Notes: generated by a model from the sequence alone, not told the origin. DNA of 35,978 bases from Irineochytrium annulatum (GCA_027600665.1 JADGJL010000163.1:1-35978); one strand, 5' to 3'; shown: positions 6,343-13,973, counted from the stretch's first letter. Numbers and translations: made by a program.

Positions 6343-7648
6343 CCTTTACAACTTGCAAGCTGAACAAGCTGTATTAGGAAGCCTACTTCTGGATCGGTCA
6401 GGAGATAACGCAGCACTTGCTGTAGCGTTACTCACTCCCCCCGACTTTTCTACACAGCACCGACTTATATTTGAATCGGTAATCGTGTTGCACGAATCGG
6501 AGAAAGCCGTTGACCTGATTACGCTGTATGCAGATCTGGATACGCGAGGTGTTGCGGAGGACATCGGCGGTATTGACTATCTTGGCAATCTGGTTGATGC
6601 AGTACCGACCATAGCCAATGCAAAGGAATACATCTCAATTGTTCAGAGTCTTGGACTGAAACGTCAGGCATTGCGATTGTTGGAGGAAAAACGCCAATCT
6701 CTTGAGGAATCTTCGGACCCGCTTGAAGTGATTGCAGGGATCAAGGCAGGGGCAGAAGAGTTGTCCGAACGTTCCCCATCTAAAGGCGGCATGGTGAAAA
6801 TCAGTGAAGTCATGGACGGCCATGATGATGACTTGGACTTACGAAGCAAATCCAAAGGGATTACAGGCGTGCCCACTTGTGGTTCAGATCTGAACAGACT
6901 CACAGGGGGCCGACAGAAGCAGGATTTAATCATTGTGGCAGCTAGGCCCAGTGTCGGTAAGACAGCTTTCATGCTTAACAACTCAAGAGCGGCCGCTAAG
7001 CATGGCGTGACCACCGGGATATTTAGCCTTGAAATGCCTGGCAAGAAATTGGGGGAACGATTACTTGCAAACATAGGGAACCTGGACGGAACAATGTTGC
7101 GAACTGGATTGCTAGACCCGGAAAAATGGGGGGATTACACAAACGCCCGTATGCTTCTGGACGCCTTACCCATTGTGATTGATGATACCCCCGGTATTAC
7201 CATTCAGCAAATCGCGGCGAAGGTGAAGCAACTCAAGAAAGAATACGGTGATATTTTTATTCAAATTGATTATCTGCAGTTAATCAGCGCAGGTAAAAAG
7301 TTTTCGAGTCGAGAACAGGAAATAGCTTATATCAGTCGTTCCTTGAAGCAGATTGCACGGGACAACGATTGTCCGGTAGAAGTGCTGTCCCAGCTCAGTA
7401 GGGGCGTAGAACAGCGTCAGGACAAGCGTCCGATGATGTCCGACCTTCGGGAATCTGGTTCAATTGAACAGGATGCAGACGAAATTGACTTTCTGTATAG
7501 GGATGACTACTACAACGCCGAAACGGAAAAACGAAATATTGTTGAAATCATCGTAGCCAAAGGCCGGAACACAGGAACAGGACTTGTGGAAATGGTGTAC
7601 ATGAAGAATTTCAGCAAGTTCGTAGATATAGCACGGATGAATTACTGA
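6335..7648 (+). CDS. replicative DNA helicase, DnaB family
   Basis: A 437-aa hexameric 5'-3' helicase. An N-terminal DnaB domain starts NLQAEQAVLGSLLLD. The RecA-like domain has Walker A ARPSVGKT at about 203-210, Walker B-like FIQIDYLQLI, and the DnaB signatures SRSLKQIARD, LSQLSRGVEQR and DLRESGSIEQDAD. ATG 6335 is chosen over GTG 6326 because GGTGA lies 5 nt before it and the family begins with NNLY-like residues. It is the engine of phage replication, recruited through the G39P-like loader encoded just upstream. Confidence 0.96.
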   Translation: MNNLYNLQAEQAVLGSLLLDRSGDNAALAVALLTPPDFSTQHRLIFESVIVLHESEKAVDLITLYADLDTRGVAEDIGGIDYLGNLVDAVPTIANAKEYISIVQSLGLKRQALRLLEEKRQSLEESSDPLEVIAGIKAGAEELSERSPSKGGMVKISEVMDGHDDDLDLRSKSKGITGVPTCGSDLNRLTGGRQKQDLIIVAARPSVGKTAFMLNNSRAAAKHGVTTGIFSLEMPGKKLGERLLANIGNLDGTMLRTGLLDPEKWGDYTNARMLLDALPIVIDDTPGITIQQIAAKVKQLKKEYGDIFIQIDYLQLISAGKKFSSREQEIAYISRSLKQIARDNDCPVEVLSQLSRGVEQRQDKRPMMSDLRESGSIEQDADEIDFLYRDDYYNAETEKRNIVEIIVAKGRNTGTGLVEMVYMKNFSKFVDIARMNY

Positions 7649-7667
7649 TCAGAAAGGCGGTGTGAAT

Positions 7668-8048
7668 GTGACTGCAAATCATCTGGAGATTGAAAACAAC
7701 GTAAGAACCATCATGCGGTATCAGATCATTTTAATCAGCCATTTGGAAAATGCGTTAAAAAACGGTGATATTGACGAACACACATTCACCCGCCTGAAAA
7801 GTCAGGGTTGTATAGCACAAACCCAGGATGAAATATTGGACCATTTCGAAGGTATCTTCCGCGAACTGGTCACCTATTACCAGGATCGGTTACGACAACG
7901 GATTGTAAGGGGGGCTGAATTTATTGAATCCCTTGCTCCTGATGACCCGCGCCGAATGCCTGCCATGGAAAAATACGATGGACTGTGTAAGCAGCTCAAA
8001 GAAAGCGAGGACAGGGAACATGGACGACAAAACGGCAATGACGCCTAA
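7668..8048 (+). CDS. hypothetical phage protein
   Basis: A 126-aa, mostly helical protein with no recognised domain. The charged C-terminus overlaps the next gene. AAAGGCGG at 7653-7660 favours the GTG at 7668 over the GTG at 7662. It follows the helicase by 19 bp and is likely co-transcribed. Function unknown. Confidence 0.7.
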   Translation: MTANHLEIENNVRTIMRYQIILISHLENALKNGDIDEHTFTRLKSQGCIAQTQDEILDHFEGIFRELVTYYQDRLRQRIVRGAEFIESLAPDDPRRMPAMEKYDGLCKQLKESEDREHGRQNGNDA

Positions 8049-8454
8049 GGATGCAGCTAATCAGCTTCATGAGCTTGTGAAGCATATCAAAGCAGAATTC
8101 GACAACACAGCGACCCGCATTGGATATTGTGATGGTGAAGCTATGGATTTAACCCATGCTTTTGAATTGCTGGGGCCGGAGGAAATAGACCCAACAGAAC
8201 TAATGTGGCAGTTTCAAACAAACAGACGGAACCGCCGCCAGGCAAAGGAAGAAAATGAGCAATGGCGTGCTTTATATGAAGTGGTTGTAAAACTGGGATT
8301 GTTGCATTATTTCAGTCAGGCTAAACGCGAAGTGAGATCCATAATCAAGACGCAGTATTCACGACAATACACAGTTAAGAATCGCTCTGACCTTCAATGT
8401 TATTTTGATAGAGCTAAACTAAGAAATTCGCTAAACAACACAACGACAGGTTGA
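8020..8454 (+). CDS. hypothetical phage protein
   Basis: A 144-aa protein, helical, rich in N, Q and R. The frame extends further upstream, but ATG 8020 gives the better ribosome spacing (GAGG 9 nt before) and a smaller overlap (29 nt) with the preceding gene. The basic C-terminus suggests possible nucleic-acid contact. No motif is recognised. Confidence 0.68.
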   Translation: MDDKTAMTPKDAANQLHELVKHIKAEFDNTATRIGYCDGEAMDLTHAFELLGPEEIDPTELMWQFQTNRRNRRQAKEENEQWRALYEVVVKLGLLHYFSQAKREVRSIIKTQYSRQYTVKNRSDLQCYFDRAKLRNSLNNTTTG

Positions 8455-8482
8455 CCAGTAAATAATAGGGGAGTGACTGAAC

Positions 8483-8887
8483 ATGATTAGATCGTCAGCT
8501 ATTAAATTGAATAAAACATTTATCGGTAAAAGTGGACTTATGAGACGGGTGAACAAATTCCGTATCTGTGGCGTGGATGGATCTGGACCAATCGGTGATG
8601 TGTTTTATACCCCGATTGATCGGAATGGGAAGGAAGGCAAGGAGAAATCTTGCTATTCAGACGATTTTGCAAAATGGGCCGTGAATGAACTGAACCCACA
8701 GGAGCCGTTGAAGAAGGGTGACCATGTTGTGATGCACACATGCTATGAAGCCTGGAAGGAAAAGTACAAGGACAAGGTATGGACGGTCGTGTCGGAACCG
8801 TGGGATCTGTGCGGATCGGAAGTTGTGAATTTGGAAGGGTTCAGCGGCGGTTTTGCTACGGAGTATCTGAAAAAGGTAGAAGCTTAA
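8483..8887 (+). CDS. hypothetical phage protein
   Basis: A 134-aa protein with GGGGAGTG before its ATG. It is strand-rich (FRICGVDGSGPIGDVFYTP) with a segment WTVVSEPWDLCGSEVVNLEG resembling small beta-barrel phage accessory proteins. It has three cysteines and no CxxC pair. Function not recognised. Confidence 0.72.
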   Translation: MIRSSAIKLNKTFIGKSGLMRRVNKFRICGVDGSGPIGDVFYTPIDRNGKEGKEKSCYSDDFAKWAVNELNPQEPLKKGDHVVMHTCYEAWKEKYKDKVWTVVSEPWDLCGSEVVNLEGFSGGFATEYLKKVEA

Positions 8888-8925
8888 TGAATCATGGGTT
8901 TATACCCGCCGAAGGAGGTATAACA

Positions 8926-9228
8926 TTGAGCGATAAATATAAGTTTAGCTTAGGCACGAAGGTTACCGTAAGTCGAGAATTGACTGTCTATGGCACTGAC
9001 GACGAAACTGGTAAAGCAGTTGAGGTTGTTATTACAGCAGGACAAAGTGGCGTTATTAATTCTTGTGGAAGAGATTCGAGATATGGTTACCATCGTGAAT
9101 TGTATTATGTGACATTCAGTAGCGAAGATAACGAGGAAGAGGTCATGTTCTTCCTTGAAGATTTAGAGAGTGAATGTGAGGTGTTTTCTGATGGGGAAGT
9201 GGATCGGCAGGCCGTCACCAAAGAGTAA
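8926..9228 (+). CDS. hypothetical phage protein (TTG start)
   Basis: A 100-aa acidic, strand-rich protein. AAGGAGG at 8912-8918 is ideally placed for TTG 8926, so I use this start, not upstream ATGs with poor sites. The sequence (GTKVTVSRELTVYG, then a run of strands) suggests a small SH3-like or beta-barrel fold. The C-terminus overlaps the next gene. Function unknown. Confidence 0.68.
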   Translation: MSDKYKFSLGTKVTVSRELTVYGTDDETGKAVEVVITAGQSGVINSCGRDSRYGYHRELYYVTFSSEDNEEEVMFFLEDLESECEVFSDGEVDRQAVTKE

Positions 9229-9535
9229 GCGAATCGGGAATGGATGGTTTGCGGAATTAGATAGGGTCTACAGCAGCGAAGATGGTCAGTATGCCGTTAT
9301 GACACGTCCAGTAGAAACCGAATGGGGTCAAGTCATTCACGCCTGTATCAGAAATGCAGAAGGTACAGACATACCTTGGGCAGAGAAGCAGAGGATTAAG
9401 GATGAGTTGCTAGGAACGGATCGTACAGCAATTGAGGTATTCCCTGCATCATCCGACCTTGTAGATGAAGCGAATATGTATCACCTTTGGGTGCTTCCTG
9501 CTGGAATGAGGTTGCCGTTCACGATTAAAACATAG
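9191..9535 (+). CDS. DUF7694-like phage protein
   Basis: A 114-aa protein with the pattern WGQVIHACIRNAEGTDIPW, EKQRIKDELLG, IEVFP and DEANMYHLWVLPAG, which I recall from a widespread phage accessory family (DUF7694). Its biochemical role is not known. ATG 9191 is preferred because GAGGTG lies about 8 nt upstream; the longer frame lacks a site. It overlaps the previous gene by 38 nt. Confidence 0.75.
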   Translation: MGKWIGRPSPKSKRIGNGWFAELDRVYSSEDGQYAVMTRPVETEWGQVIHACIRNAEGTDIPWAEKQRIKDELLGTDRTAIEVFPASSDLVDEANMYHLWVLPAGMRLPFTIKT

Positions 9536-9550
9536 GAGGTGAGAGAGGGA

Positions 9551-9886
9551 ATGCAAGTAAAGTCGGTCGTACCAGTCCATGATCATAAAGAAGTGTCTGA
9601 AGCAATGAGAGGAATCTTTGAACAATATGATATGTGTAAATGTTTGACCGATAACCCAGATTATAAAGCGTATGTTGAAGCTATAGAGTCAGCAGTAGAT
9701 TCTCTCAGTGAGCCGGAAAAGAACCTAATTAGAGAGCGGTACATGGTTGACTTTTATCGGACAGACCTCAGAGTATACATGTTCTATTTGGACCCGCCAA
9801 TCTCCAAAGACACATACACAAAAATTCGGAAGAGAGCATTTCATAAAATGTTCCTCAGTTTGAGAGATCAGGGCATCATAGTCTGA
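9551..9886 (+). CDS. ArpU/sigma-region-4-like regulator 1
   Basis: A 111-aa helical protein whose centre, LSEPEKNLIRERYM, followed by a C-terminal recognition-helix-like segment (SKDTYTKIRKRAFHKMFLSL), resembles sigma-70 region 4 and ArpU-type phage late activators. ATG 9551 is favoured by AGGAGG 10 nt upstream. A strong terminator follows directly, then a second protein of the same type. Role inferred: transcriptional switch to late genes. Confidence 0.75.
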   Translation: MQVKSVVPVHDHKEVSEAMRGIFEQYDMCKCLTDNPDYKAYVEAIESAVDSLSEPEKNLIRERYMVDFYRTDLRVYMFYLDPPISKDTYTKIRKRAFHKMFLSLRDQGIIV

Positions 9887-9892
9887 ATATAA

Positions 9893-9929
9893 AAATCCCC
9901 CGCAAGCTTGGCGGCCAGGCGGGGGATTT
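9893..9929. terminator. strong stem-loop between the two ArpU-like genes
   Basis: An 11-bp perfect stem AAATCCCCCGC / GCGGGGGATTT encloses a 15-nt loop. The A/T ends can serve either direction. It separates the two ArpU-like genes, so expression of the second may depend on read-through or its own promoter. Confidence 0.8.
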
Positions 9930-9977
9930 AATGATTCCATAACACTCACCAAATTATACCACAGGTGAGGGGATTAT

Positions 9978-10472
9978 ATGACAAAGAAAACCGTACAATT
10001 AACTTTGGGTCTGCCGGCACTGGATAGTGAACAAACCCGCCGCAATGTGGAGGATCGTTTAGAAACTGTCCGCATCTATCGGCAGATCGGCATGACACGC
10101 AGAGAAATCGGGACCACCCCGAATTATTCTCCAAGAGAACACGGTGGCACCAATCAAATTAGTATGGCTACCCAAGACACAGCCATTTGGAATGTAGACA
10201 AGGAAGCTGAGCTGGAGGAACATTCAATTATGTTGGATCGCGCTCTCCAGAAGTTGAGCCGGAAAGAAAGGGAACTGATTGAACGGCGCTTTTTAGAAGA
10301 TGAGGACGTATTTGATTATAACGTATGCGGGGAAATGAACATGGGGGAACGTTCCTTCCGTCGAATGAAAGCCAGGGCTATTTATAAGTTATCGCTATCC
10401 CTTCGCCTTGAAGTGCTAATTGATCCATTAGAAACAACAGGATTTGAAGAAAAAAAAGTGGCCGCTAAGTGA
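9978..10472 (+). CDS. ArpU-family late transcription regulator 2
   Basis: A 164-aa protein of the ArpU family: N-terminal LPALDSEQTRRNVEDRLE, then a C-terminal sigma-region-4-like segment (LQKLSRKERELIERRFL, MGERSFRRMKARAIYKL). In Enterococcus and many Firmicute phages, ArpU-like proteins sit at the end of the early region and activate late genes, which fits its position before the terminase block. The ribosome site AGGTGAGGGG can pair with an upstream CTCACC (9945-9950), so translation may be regulated. Confidence 0.88.
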   Translation: MTKKTVQLTLGLPALDSEQTRRNVEDRLETVRIYRQIGMTRREIGTTPNYSPREHGGTNQISMATQDTAIWNVDKEAELEEHSIMLDRALQKLSRKERELIERRFLEDEDVFDYNVCGEMNMGERSFRRMKARAIYKLSLSLRLEVLIDPLETTGFEEKKVAAK

Positions 10473-10570
10473 AACATTATTGGCAGGATTTTGGCCGCAA
10501 ATTGGCACGCCGTTTTGGTTTAGGCATGATATATTTGTATTGTGGAAATTGGAAGACAGCAAGCGAGTAG
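10469..10570 (+). CDS. possible 33-aa microprotein
   Basis: A GTG overlaps the TGA of the ArpU-like gene (GTGA) and opens a 33-codon frame rich in W, Y and R (VKHYWQDFGRKLARRFGLG). No ribosome site is evident, so translation would depend on coupling. The composition is unlike random AT-rich spacer. It could also be part of the untranslated segment before the terminator. Tentative. Confidence 0.3.
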   Translation: MKHYWQDFGRKLARRFGLGMIYLYCGNWKTASE

Positions 10571-10604
10571 TTCAACAGAGCAGGAAACATTTCCTTACCA
10601 TATT

Positions 10605-10638
10605 AAAAGGACTGGCACATGATGCTGGTCCTTTTTTT
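10605..10638 (+). terminator. rho-independent terminator of the early region
   Basis: An 8-bp stem AAAAGGAC (10605-10612) pairs with GTCCTTTT (10628-10635), followed by more T. It lies after the second ArpU-like gene and probably ends the early transcript, leaving the next small genes to a separate or read-through transcript. Confidence 0.8.
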
Positions 10639-10664
10639 ATCCCCCAAAATAGGAGTTGGACATT

Positions 10665-10889
10665 TTGAAACCATCTATCGGACGTACAGTACATTATCAA
10701 CGCTACGGAACACCTGGCGGCGAGTATAAAAGCGAACCAAGTGCCGCAATCATTACCGAAGTCGTGAATGAAGAAGAAGGCATTGTTCATATGACAGTGC
10801 TTAACCCGACAGGCTTCCACTTTAACAGAAACGTTCCTTTCTCCGAGGTTCCGAAGCCGGGTCATTGGAACTGGCCGCCACGAGTATAG
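10665..10889 (+). CDS. small conserved phage protein
   Basis: A 74-aa protein with the pattern IGRTVHYQRYGTPGGEYKSE, then HMTVLNPTGFHFN and a PGHWNWPP ending. It resembles a widespread small phage family of unknown role. AGGAG at 10651-10655 suits TTG 10665, not the closer TTG at 10656. Confidence 0.7.
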   Translation: MKPSIGRTVHYQRYGTPGGEYKSEPSAAIITEVVNEEEGIVHMTVLNPTGFHFNRNVPFSEVPKPGHWNWPPRV

Positions 10890-10906
10890 AAAGGAGGGCA
10901 ACGCAG

Positions 10907-11086
10907 ATGGACGCACCAACAGCGCTTAAATTGGCGCATAAGTACACGGCTTGTCCTGATTGTGGAAACACCTATGTAGGGAATGGAGAAGGAACCATCA
11001 AAATTGATGAAAACCTGTTCCATCGAAGTTGCAAATGCGGCTGGAAAGTGACCATAAAGGACGGTGCTGAGGTTGAAGGAGAATGA
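10907..11086 (+). CDS. DUF3797-like zinc-ribbon protein
   Basis: A 59-aa protein with CPDC near residue 15 and CKCG near 42, giving four cysteines for zinc, and the segment GNTYVGNGEGTIKI typical of DUF3797 phage proteins. The ATG follows AAGGAGGGC. Its role is unknown; zinc ribbons often bind nucleic acid or proteins. It overlaps the next gene. Confidence 0.78.
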   Translation: MDAPTALKLAHKYTACPDCGNTYVGNGEGTIKIDENLFHRSCKCGWKVTIKDGAEVEGE

Positions 11087-11363
11087 AACGTTCTATGCGG
11101 TGAGTAATGAATTGAAGCAATCATTAAAAATTACACTTACTGCCGCAACAGATGCCTTAAGGGATGCTATGAAGCTACTTGGAGCGGCGATACGTGAAAT
11201 GATAAACCTTTGGGAAGAGGTTCAGGAGTCGCCGGAGCTGAACGAATACGATGTTAAGAGGATCAAACCTCTAAAGTTGCCTAAAATCCCGCTCAGTCTT
11301 CCGCTCAAGCATCAAGTAATTAATCGTAAGCCGGTTCTTCAGGTAGCACGGAGTCGGTGTTGA
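11064..11363 (+). CDS. hypothetical phage protein
   Basis: A 99-aa protein with an amphipathic helical N-terminal half and a proline-rich basic tail (LKLPKIPLSLPLKHQVINRK). GTG 11064 with AAAGGA upstream is the likely start, overlapping the zinc-ribbon gene by 23 nt. A later GTG at 11100 is possible. The tail looks conserved-type, but I cannot name the family. Confidence 0.65.
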   Translation: MLRLKENETFYAVSNELKQSLKITLTAATDALRDAMKLLGAAIREMINLWEEVQESPELNEYDVKRIKPLKLPKIPLSLPLKHQVINRKPVLQVARSRC

Positions 11364-11365
11364 AC

Positions 11366-11390
11366 AAAAAAAGCCGCTTTAGCGACTTAA
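11366..11390 (-). terminator. minus-strand terminator of the hidden microgene
   Basis: On the minus strand AAGTCGC-TAAA-GCGGCTT forms a 7-bp stem (one G-U pair) followed by TTTTT. On the plus strand the same site has an A-C mismatch and no T-run, so it is directional. It includes the stop codon of the 36-aa minus-strand frame. Confidence 0.72.
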
Positions 11391-11497
11391 TTTGAGACTG
11401 CTTGAGCTATCATGTACAAAAAGACAAGTACAGCAGCAAGGGAAATACAGCGTATTAAAAGTGGTTTTCCAATTTCATCATACATTCGTTCAAACAA
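11387..11497 (-). CDS. 36-aa membrane microprotein, minus strand
   Basis: A TTG start, with AAGGAGG about 8 nt upstream, opens a 36-codon frame: an N-terminal FERMYDEIGKPLLIR followed by one hydrophobic helix (ISLAAVLVFLYMIAQAV, about residues 18-34). A terminator specific to this strand follows at once. It is the only reversed gene between the switch region and the tail genes. Small single-pass phage proteins can be holin- or superinfection-related, but there is no direct evidence here. An inverted repeat TTCGACA/TGTCGAA (11526-11532, 11558-11564) lies upstream. Confidence 0.62.
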   Translation of the reverse strand: MFERMYDEIGKPLLIRCISLAAVLVFLYMIAQAVSN

Positions 11498-11590
11498 GTG
11501 CCAGACCTCCTTTCGTCCTAGTTCTTTCGACACCAAAAGAGGGAATTCCTTCCTATATGTCGAATGATGCTAAAGAAAGGAGGGGATAGC

Positions 11591-12022
11591 ATGAATATGT
11601 CCTTTGGAAGACACGAAGGGAAACCTGTAGCGTGGGTTTTAATTGAGAAACCAGACTACATTAAGTGGATGTCATCTAAGAACATGACAGATAGGTCGGA
11701 ATACAAGTTTGTGGGCAGGCTCTTGGCCATTTTCGATACGAAGCCGTTCTCAAATGAGAGATGTAACGGGCGTTGCAAGGGAGTAAATCCAGTCACAAGG
11801 TTTTCCCTTTACAAGGGAAGATACAACATGCCTTTATGGTTTTGTGACGATTGTGACCCGTATACTCATGGGGCAACACCTGGCACGCTAAGCACAATCA
11901 GTACAATGGCACAAGCTTTGGGACACTCTGATTACAAACACCTTGTAAAGTTGTTTGCGAAGGCGAAAGGTGTACCAGGTAGGAAAACCGAAAAAGCATT
12001 ACAGGCTTACTTTGAATATTGA
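11591..12022 (+). CDS. ExoX-C-like protein with zinc finger
   Basis: A 143-aa protein. The N-terminus (SFGRHEGKPVAWVLIEKPDY then IKWM) matches the short domain found at the C-terminus of exodeoxyribonuclease X-like proteins, common as a stand-alone phage gene. A CNGRC ... CDDC set near residues 58-95 probably binds zinc. AAGGAGGGG before ATG 11591 fixes the start. It lacks nuclease catalytic residues, so it is likely a DNA- or protein-binding adaptor. Confidence 0.72.
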   Translation: MNMSFGRHEGKPVAWVLIEKPDYIKWMSSKNMTDRSEYKFVGRLLAIFDTKPFSNERCNGRCKGVNPVTRFSLYKGRYNMPLWFCDDCDPYTHGATPGTLSTISTMAQALGHSDYKHLVKLFAKAKGVPGRKTEKALQAYFEY

Positions 12023-12027
12023 GCCAT

Positions 12028-12053
12028 AAGCATCCGACTGGGTGCTTTTTTTA
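12028..12053 (+). terminator. rho-independent terminator
   Basis: AAGCATCC / GGGTGCTT forms a stem with one mismatch around GACT, followed by a T-run. It ends the ExoX-C-like transcript just before the ribosome site of the small recombinase gene. Confidence 0.78.
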
Positions 12054-12075
12054 TGTCTAAAAGCGAGGTGGTGAT

Positions 12076-12675
12076 ATGAACGAGGTTCAACCGATCCGAG
12101 ACAAGGCTGTTGTTGAACAAATCAAAAATTACCTGAAGGTAACCAGTTTCCGTAATTACATTTTCTTTAGTATGGGCGTTCATAGTGGATTGCGGGTTTC
12201 TGACTTATTGCAGCTCAAGGTGGTTTCGGTTCGTGATCAGGAGCACATCAATTATGTGGCTCAGAAAACGAAGAACCGGAAACGTAAGAAGCGTAAGCGG
12301 AAAAAGTTCATCATTCACCCAGATATTTACGATGATCTAATGATTTACATTGCAGATATGGACGATGACGATTATTTGTTCCCCAGCAGGCAAAAGAAGA
12401 CGCTCACAGGAGCCGTGGGAGAGCCGATCCATAGGATAACGGCCTATAAAATGATCAGCGGTATAGCCAAGCGTTTTGGGCTTACAGACATTGGGGTCCA
12501 TTCACTTAGGAAGACGTGGGGCTATCACCTTTATAACGACGATCCACGCAATCTGGCGTTACTAATGGAGATGTTCGGGCATGAGGATATGGCAACCACA
12601 CTGATGTATTTGGGTATCACACAGGACGCCATGGACGATGCTATACGCCGTTTGAGTTTTACACAATCCGGCTAA
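12076..12675 (+). CDS. second tyrosine recombinase, catalytic domain only
   Basis: A 199-aa protein consisting mainly of the catalytic domain. R40 (SGLR), H142 and R145 (HSLRK), H169 (GHED) and Y178 (MYLG) are all present at normal spacing. A highly basic loop (KNRKRKKRKRKK) at 66-77 replaces the usual beta-hairpin sequence. It has no arm- or core-binding domain. The gene lies next to packaging genes, unlike the true integrase. Possible roles are dimer or concatemer resolution, or a regulator with recombinase fold. Confidence 0.85.
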   Translation: MNEVQPIRDKAVVEQIKNYLKVTSFRNYIFFSMGVHSGLRVSDLLQLKVVSVRDQEHINYVAQKTKNRKRKKRKRKKFIIHPDIYDDLMIYIADMDDDDYLFPSRQKKTLTGAVGEPIHRITAYKMISGIAKRFGLTDIGVHSLRKTWGYHLYNDDPRNLALLMEMFGHEDMATTLMYLGITQDAMDDAIRRLSFTQSG

Positions 12676-13163
12676 TGTTGCACTCAAACGTGGGAATGGG
12701 ACAAAGCTTGATCTAATCAGATTCTTGAACTTTCTCCAGTGCAACAGAAATAGAGTTATGTTTCACTCTACTTACTTAATTTGGTTCTAAATGGATCAAA
12801 AATGGTTTTTATTTGGGTTGGATTTGAAGAAAAACAATTAGAAGTTTGTCTATTTAGACTGATTCTAAGAAAACCGACTCAATTACGGCTGTATAAACGA
12901 TGAATAAACGCCCCATTTGAGGGCAATAAGCCGGGAAATAATCAAAATGGGCAAAATCGAAAAAGTCAGTAATGACGCGGGTTTTCGGGTTTATGCATAA
13001 AATATGTATATCGAATAATTCAGTTAGGTGTCAAAAAGCCCGTCAAATCAGGGTTTTCCCCACCAGATGGGGAAAGTACATATGTACAAAACTCAGGGTT
13101 TTGAACACATGTCTGTGCATAAATATTGCATAAACGAATGTCAGGGGTGAGGTGTATTATGTA
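12676..13163. other. dyad-rich non-coding region before terminase
   Basis: Almost 490 bp hold no gene. Features seen: TGTTGCACT/AGTGCAACA inverted repeat (12676-12684, 12738-12746); TAGAGT/ACTCTA hairpin (12751-12770); CCCATTT/AAATGGG (12912-12918, 12945-12951); TTTCCCC/GGGGAAA hairpin (13055-13075); palindrome GTACATATGTAC (13076-13087); two TCAGGGTTTT copies (13048, 13093); three TGCATAAA copies (12994, 13116, 13127). Position just upstream of terS is where many siphophages have cos or pac. It could also be a target of the adjacent recombinase or a late promoter region. Confidence 0.5.
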
Positions 13164-13961
13164 ATGGCGAGAGAGAGAAGCCCGGACCGCAAGAAAGCAT
13201 TAGCGATGTGGTTCGCCAGTGGTAGGGAAATGAAGCCAGCCGAGATTGCCGAGAAGCTTGGAATCAGCGCCGGAATGGTTCGGAAGTGGAAGAGCATGGA
13301 GAAATGGGACGAACTGCCTGAGCCACGTCCAGGAGCGCCCAAGGGCAATCAGAATGCGATAGGCAATAGAGGTGGGCACGGCGGACCATACGGCAATGAC
13401 AAAGCCGTCAAGCATGGTCTATTCCGCAAGTTCCTGCCAGATGATGAAGAAACGCGAGAGATTTACGACACAACAGCGGACCTTTCCACGGCGGACATTA
13501 TGTGGGAAGGCATACGCATCCAGCTCACGAATATCATACATGCCTTGAAGATCCAGCACGTAACGGGCAAGGATGAAATGATTAAAGAGATCAAAAAGCA
13601 GAAATTCGAAGTCCATAACACGGGAACCAAGAAGGAACCCAACCTTGAGCAAATCATAACCGAACAGGAATATGAATTCCAGTTTGCGTGGGAACGATCC
13701 GCGAATAGCATGAAAGCCATGGCTGCTGCTTGGACGGCGCTGGTCGGCTCCATTAAGAAGTATGAGGATGTTTTGCGGTTGGCTTCTCCCGATGAGGTGA
13801 ACGAAGTCCAGAAGCAGCGTCTGGAGCAGATTAAGGCCAGCATTGCCGTGATGCGTGGCAAGGTTCCAGATAACAGTAAGCTTGATCTAAACCAGCAAAT
13901 TACCGCATTAGCTGATTTGATTAACAACCCTGTGCCGGAAAGAGTAATAGATGATGAATAG
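13164..13961 (+). CDS. terS: terminase small subunit
   Basis: A 265-aa DNA-recognition subunit of the packaging motor. The N-terminal helix-turn-helix (MKPAEIAEKLGISAGMVRKW) is followed by the basic PGAPKGNQNAIGNRGG linker typical of PBSX XtmA/YqaS-like small terminases. The C-terminal half is helical and would form the ring. ATG 13164 is chosen; GAGGTG lies 9 nt upstream. It heads the late operon, next to the candidate packaging site. Confidence 0.92.
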   Translation: MARERSPDRKKALAMWFASGREMKPAEIAEKLGISAGMVRKWKSMEKWDELPEPRPGAPKGNQNAIGNRGGHGGPYGNDKAVKHGLFRKFLPDDEETREIYDTTADLSTADIMWEGIRIQLTNIIHALKIQHVTGKDEMIKEIKKQKFEVHNTGTKKEPNLEQIITEQEYEFQFAWERSANSMKAMAAAWTALVGSIKKYEDVLRLASPDEVNEVQKQRLEQIKASIAVMRGKVPDNSKLDLNQQITALADLINNPVPERVIDDE

Positions 13962-13973
13962 GGGGTGAGTGAT

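Noticed and set aside
10444..10668. 74-codon frame starting in the ArpU-like gene
   Set aside because: It crosses a clear terminator and has no ribosome site at its start.
11392..11589. 65-codon plus-strand frame
   Set aside because: It overlaps the better supported minus-strand 36-aa gene and lacks a ribosome site.
12751..12830. short frames (10-16 codons) in the gap before terS
   Set aside because: Too short, no ribosome sites, and embedded in dyad-rich DNA better explained as non-coding.
13098..13117. LexA-like TGAACACATGTCTG before terS
   Set aside because: Only about 11 of 14 consensus positions match and the 3' half-site is broken.
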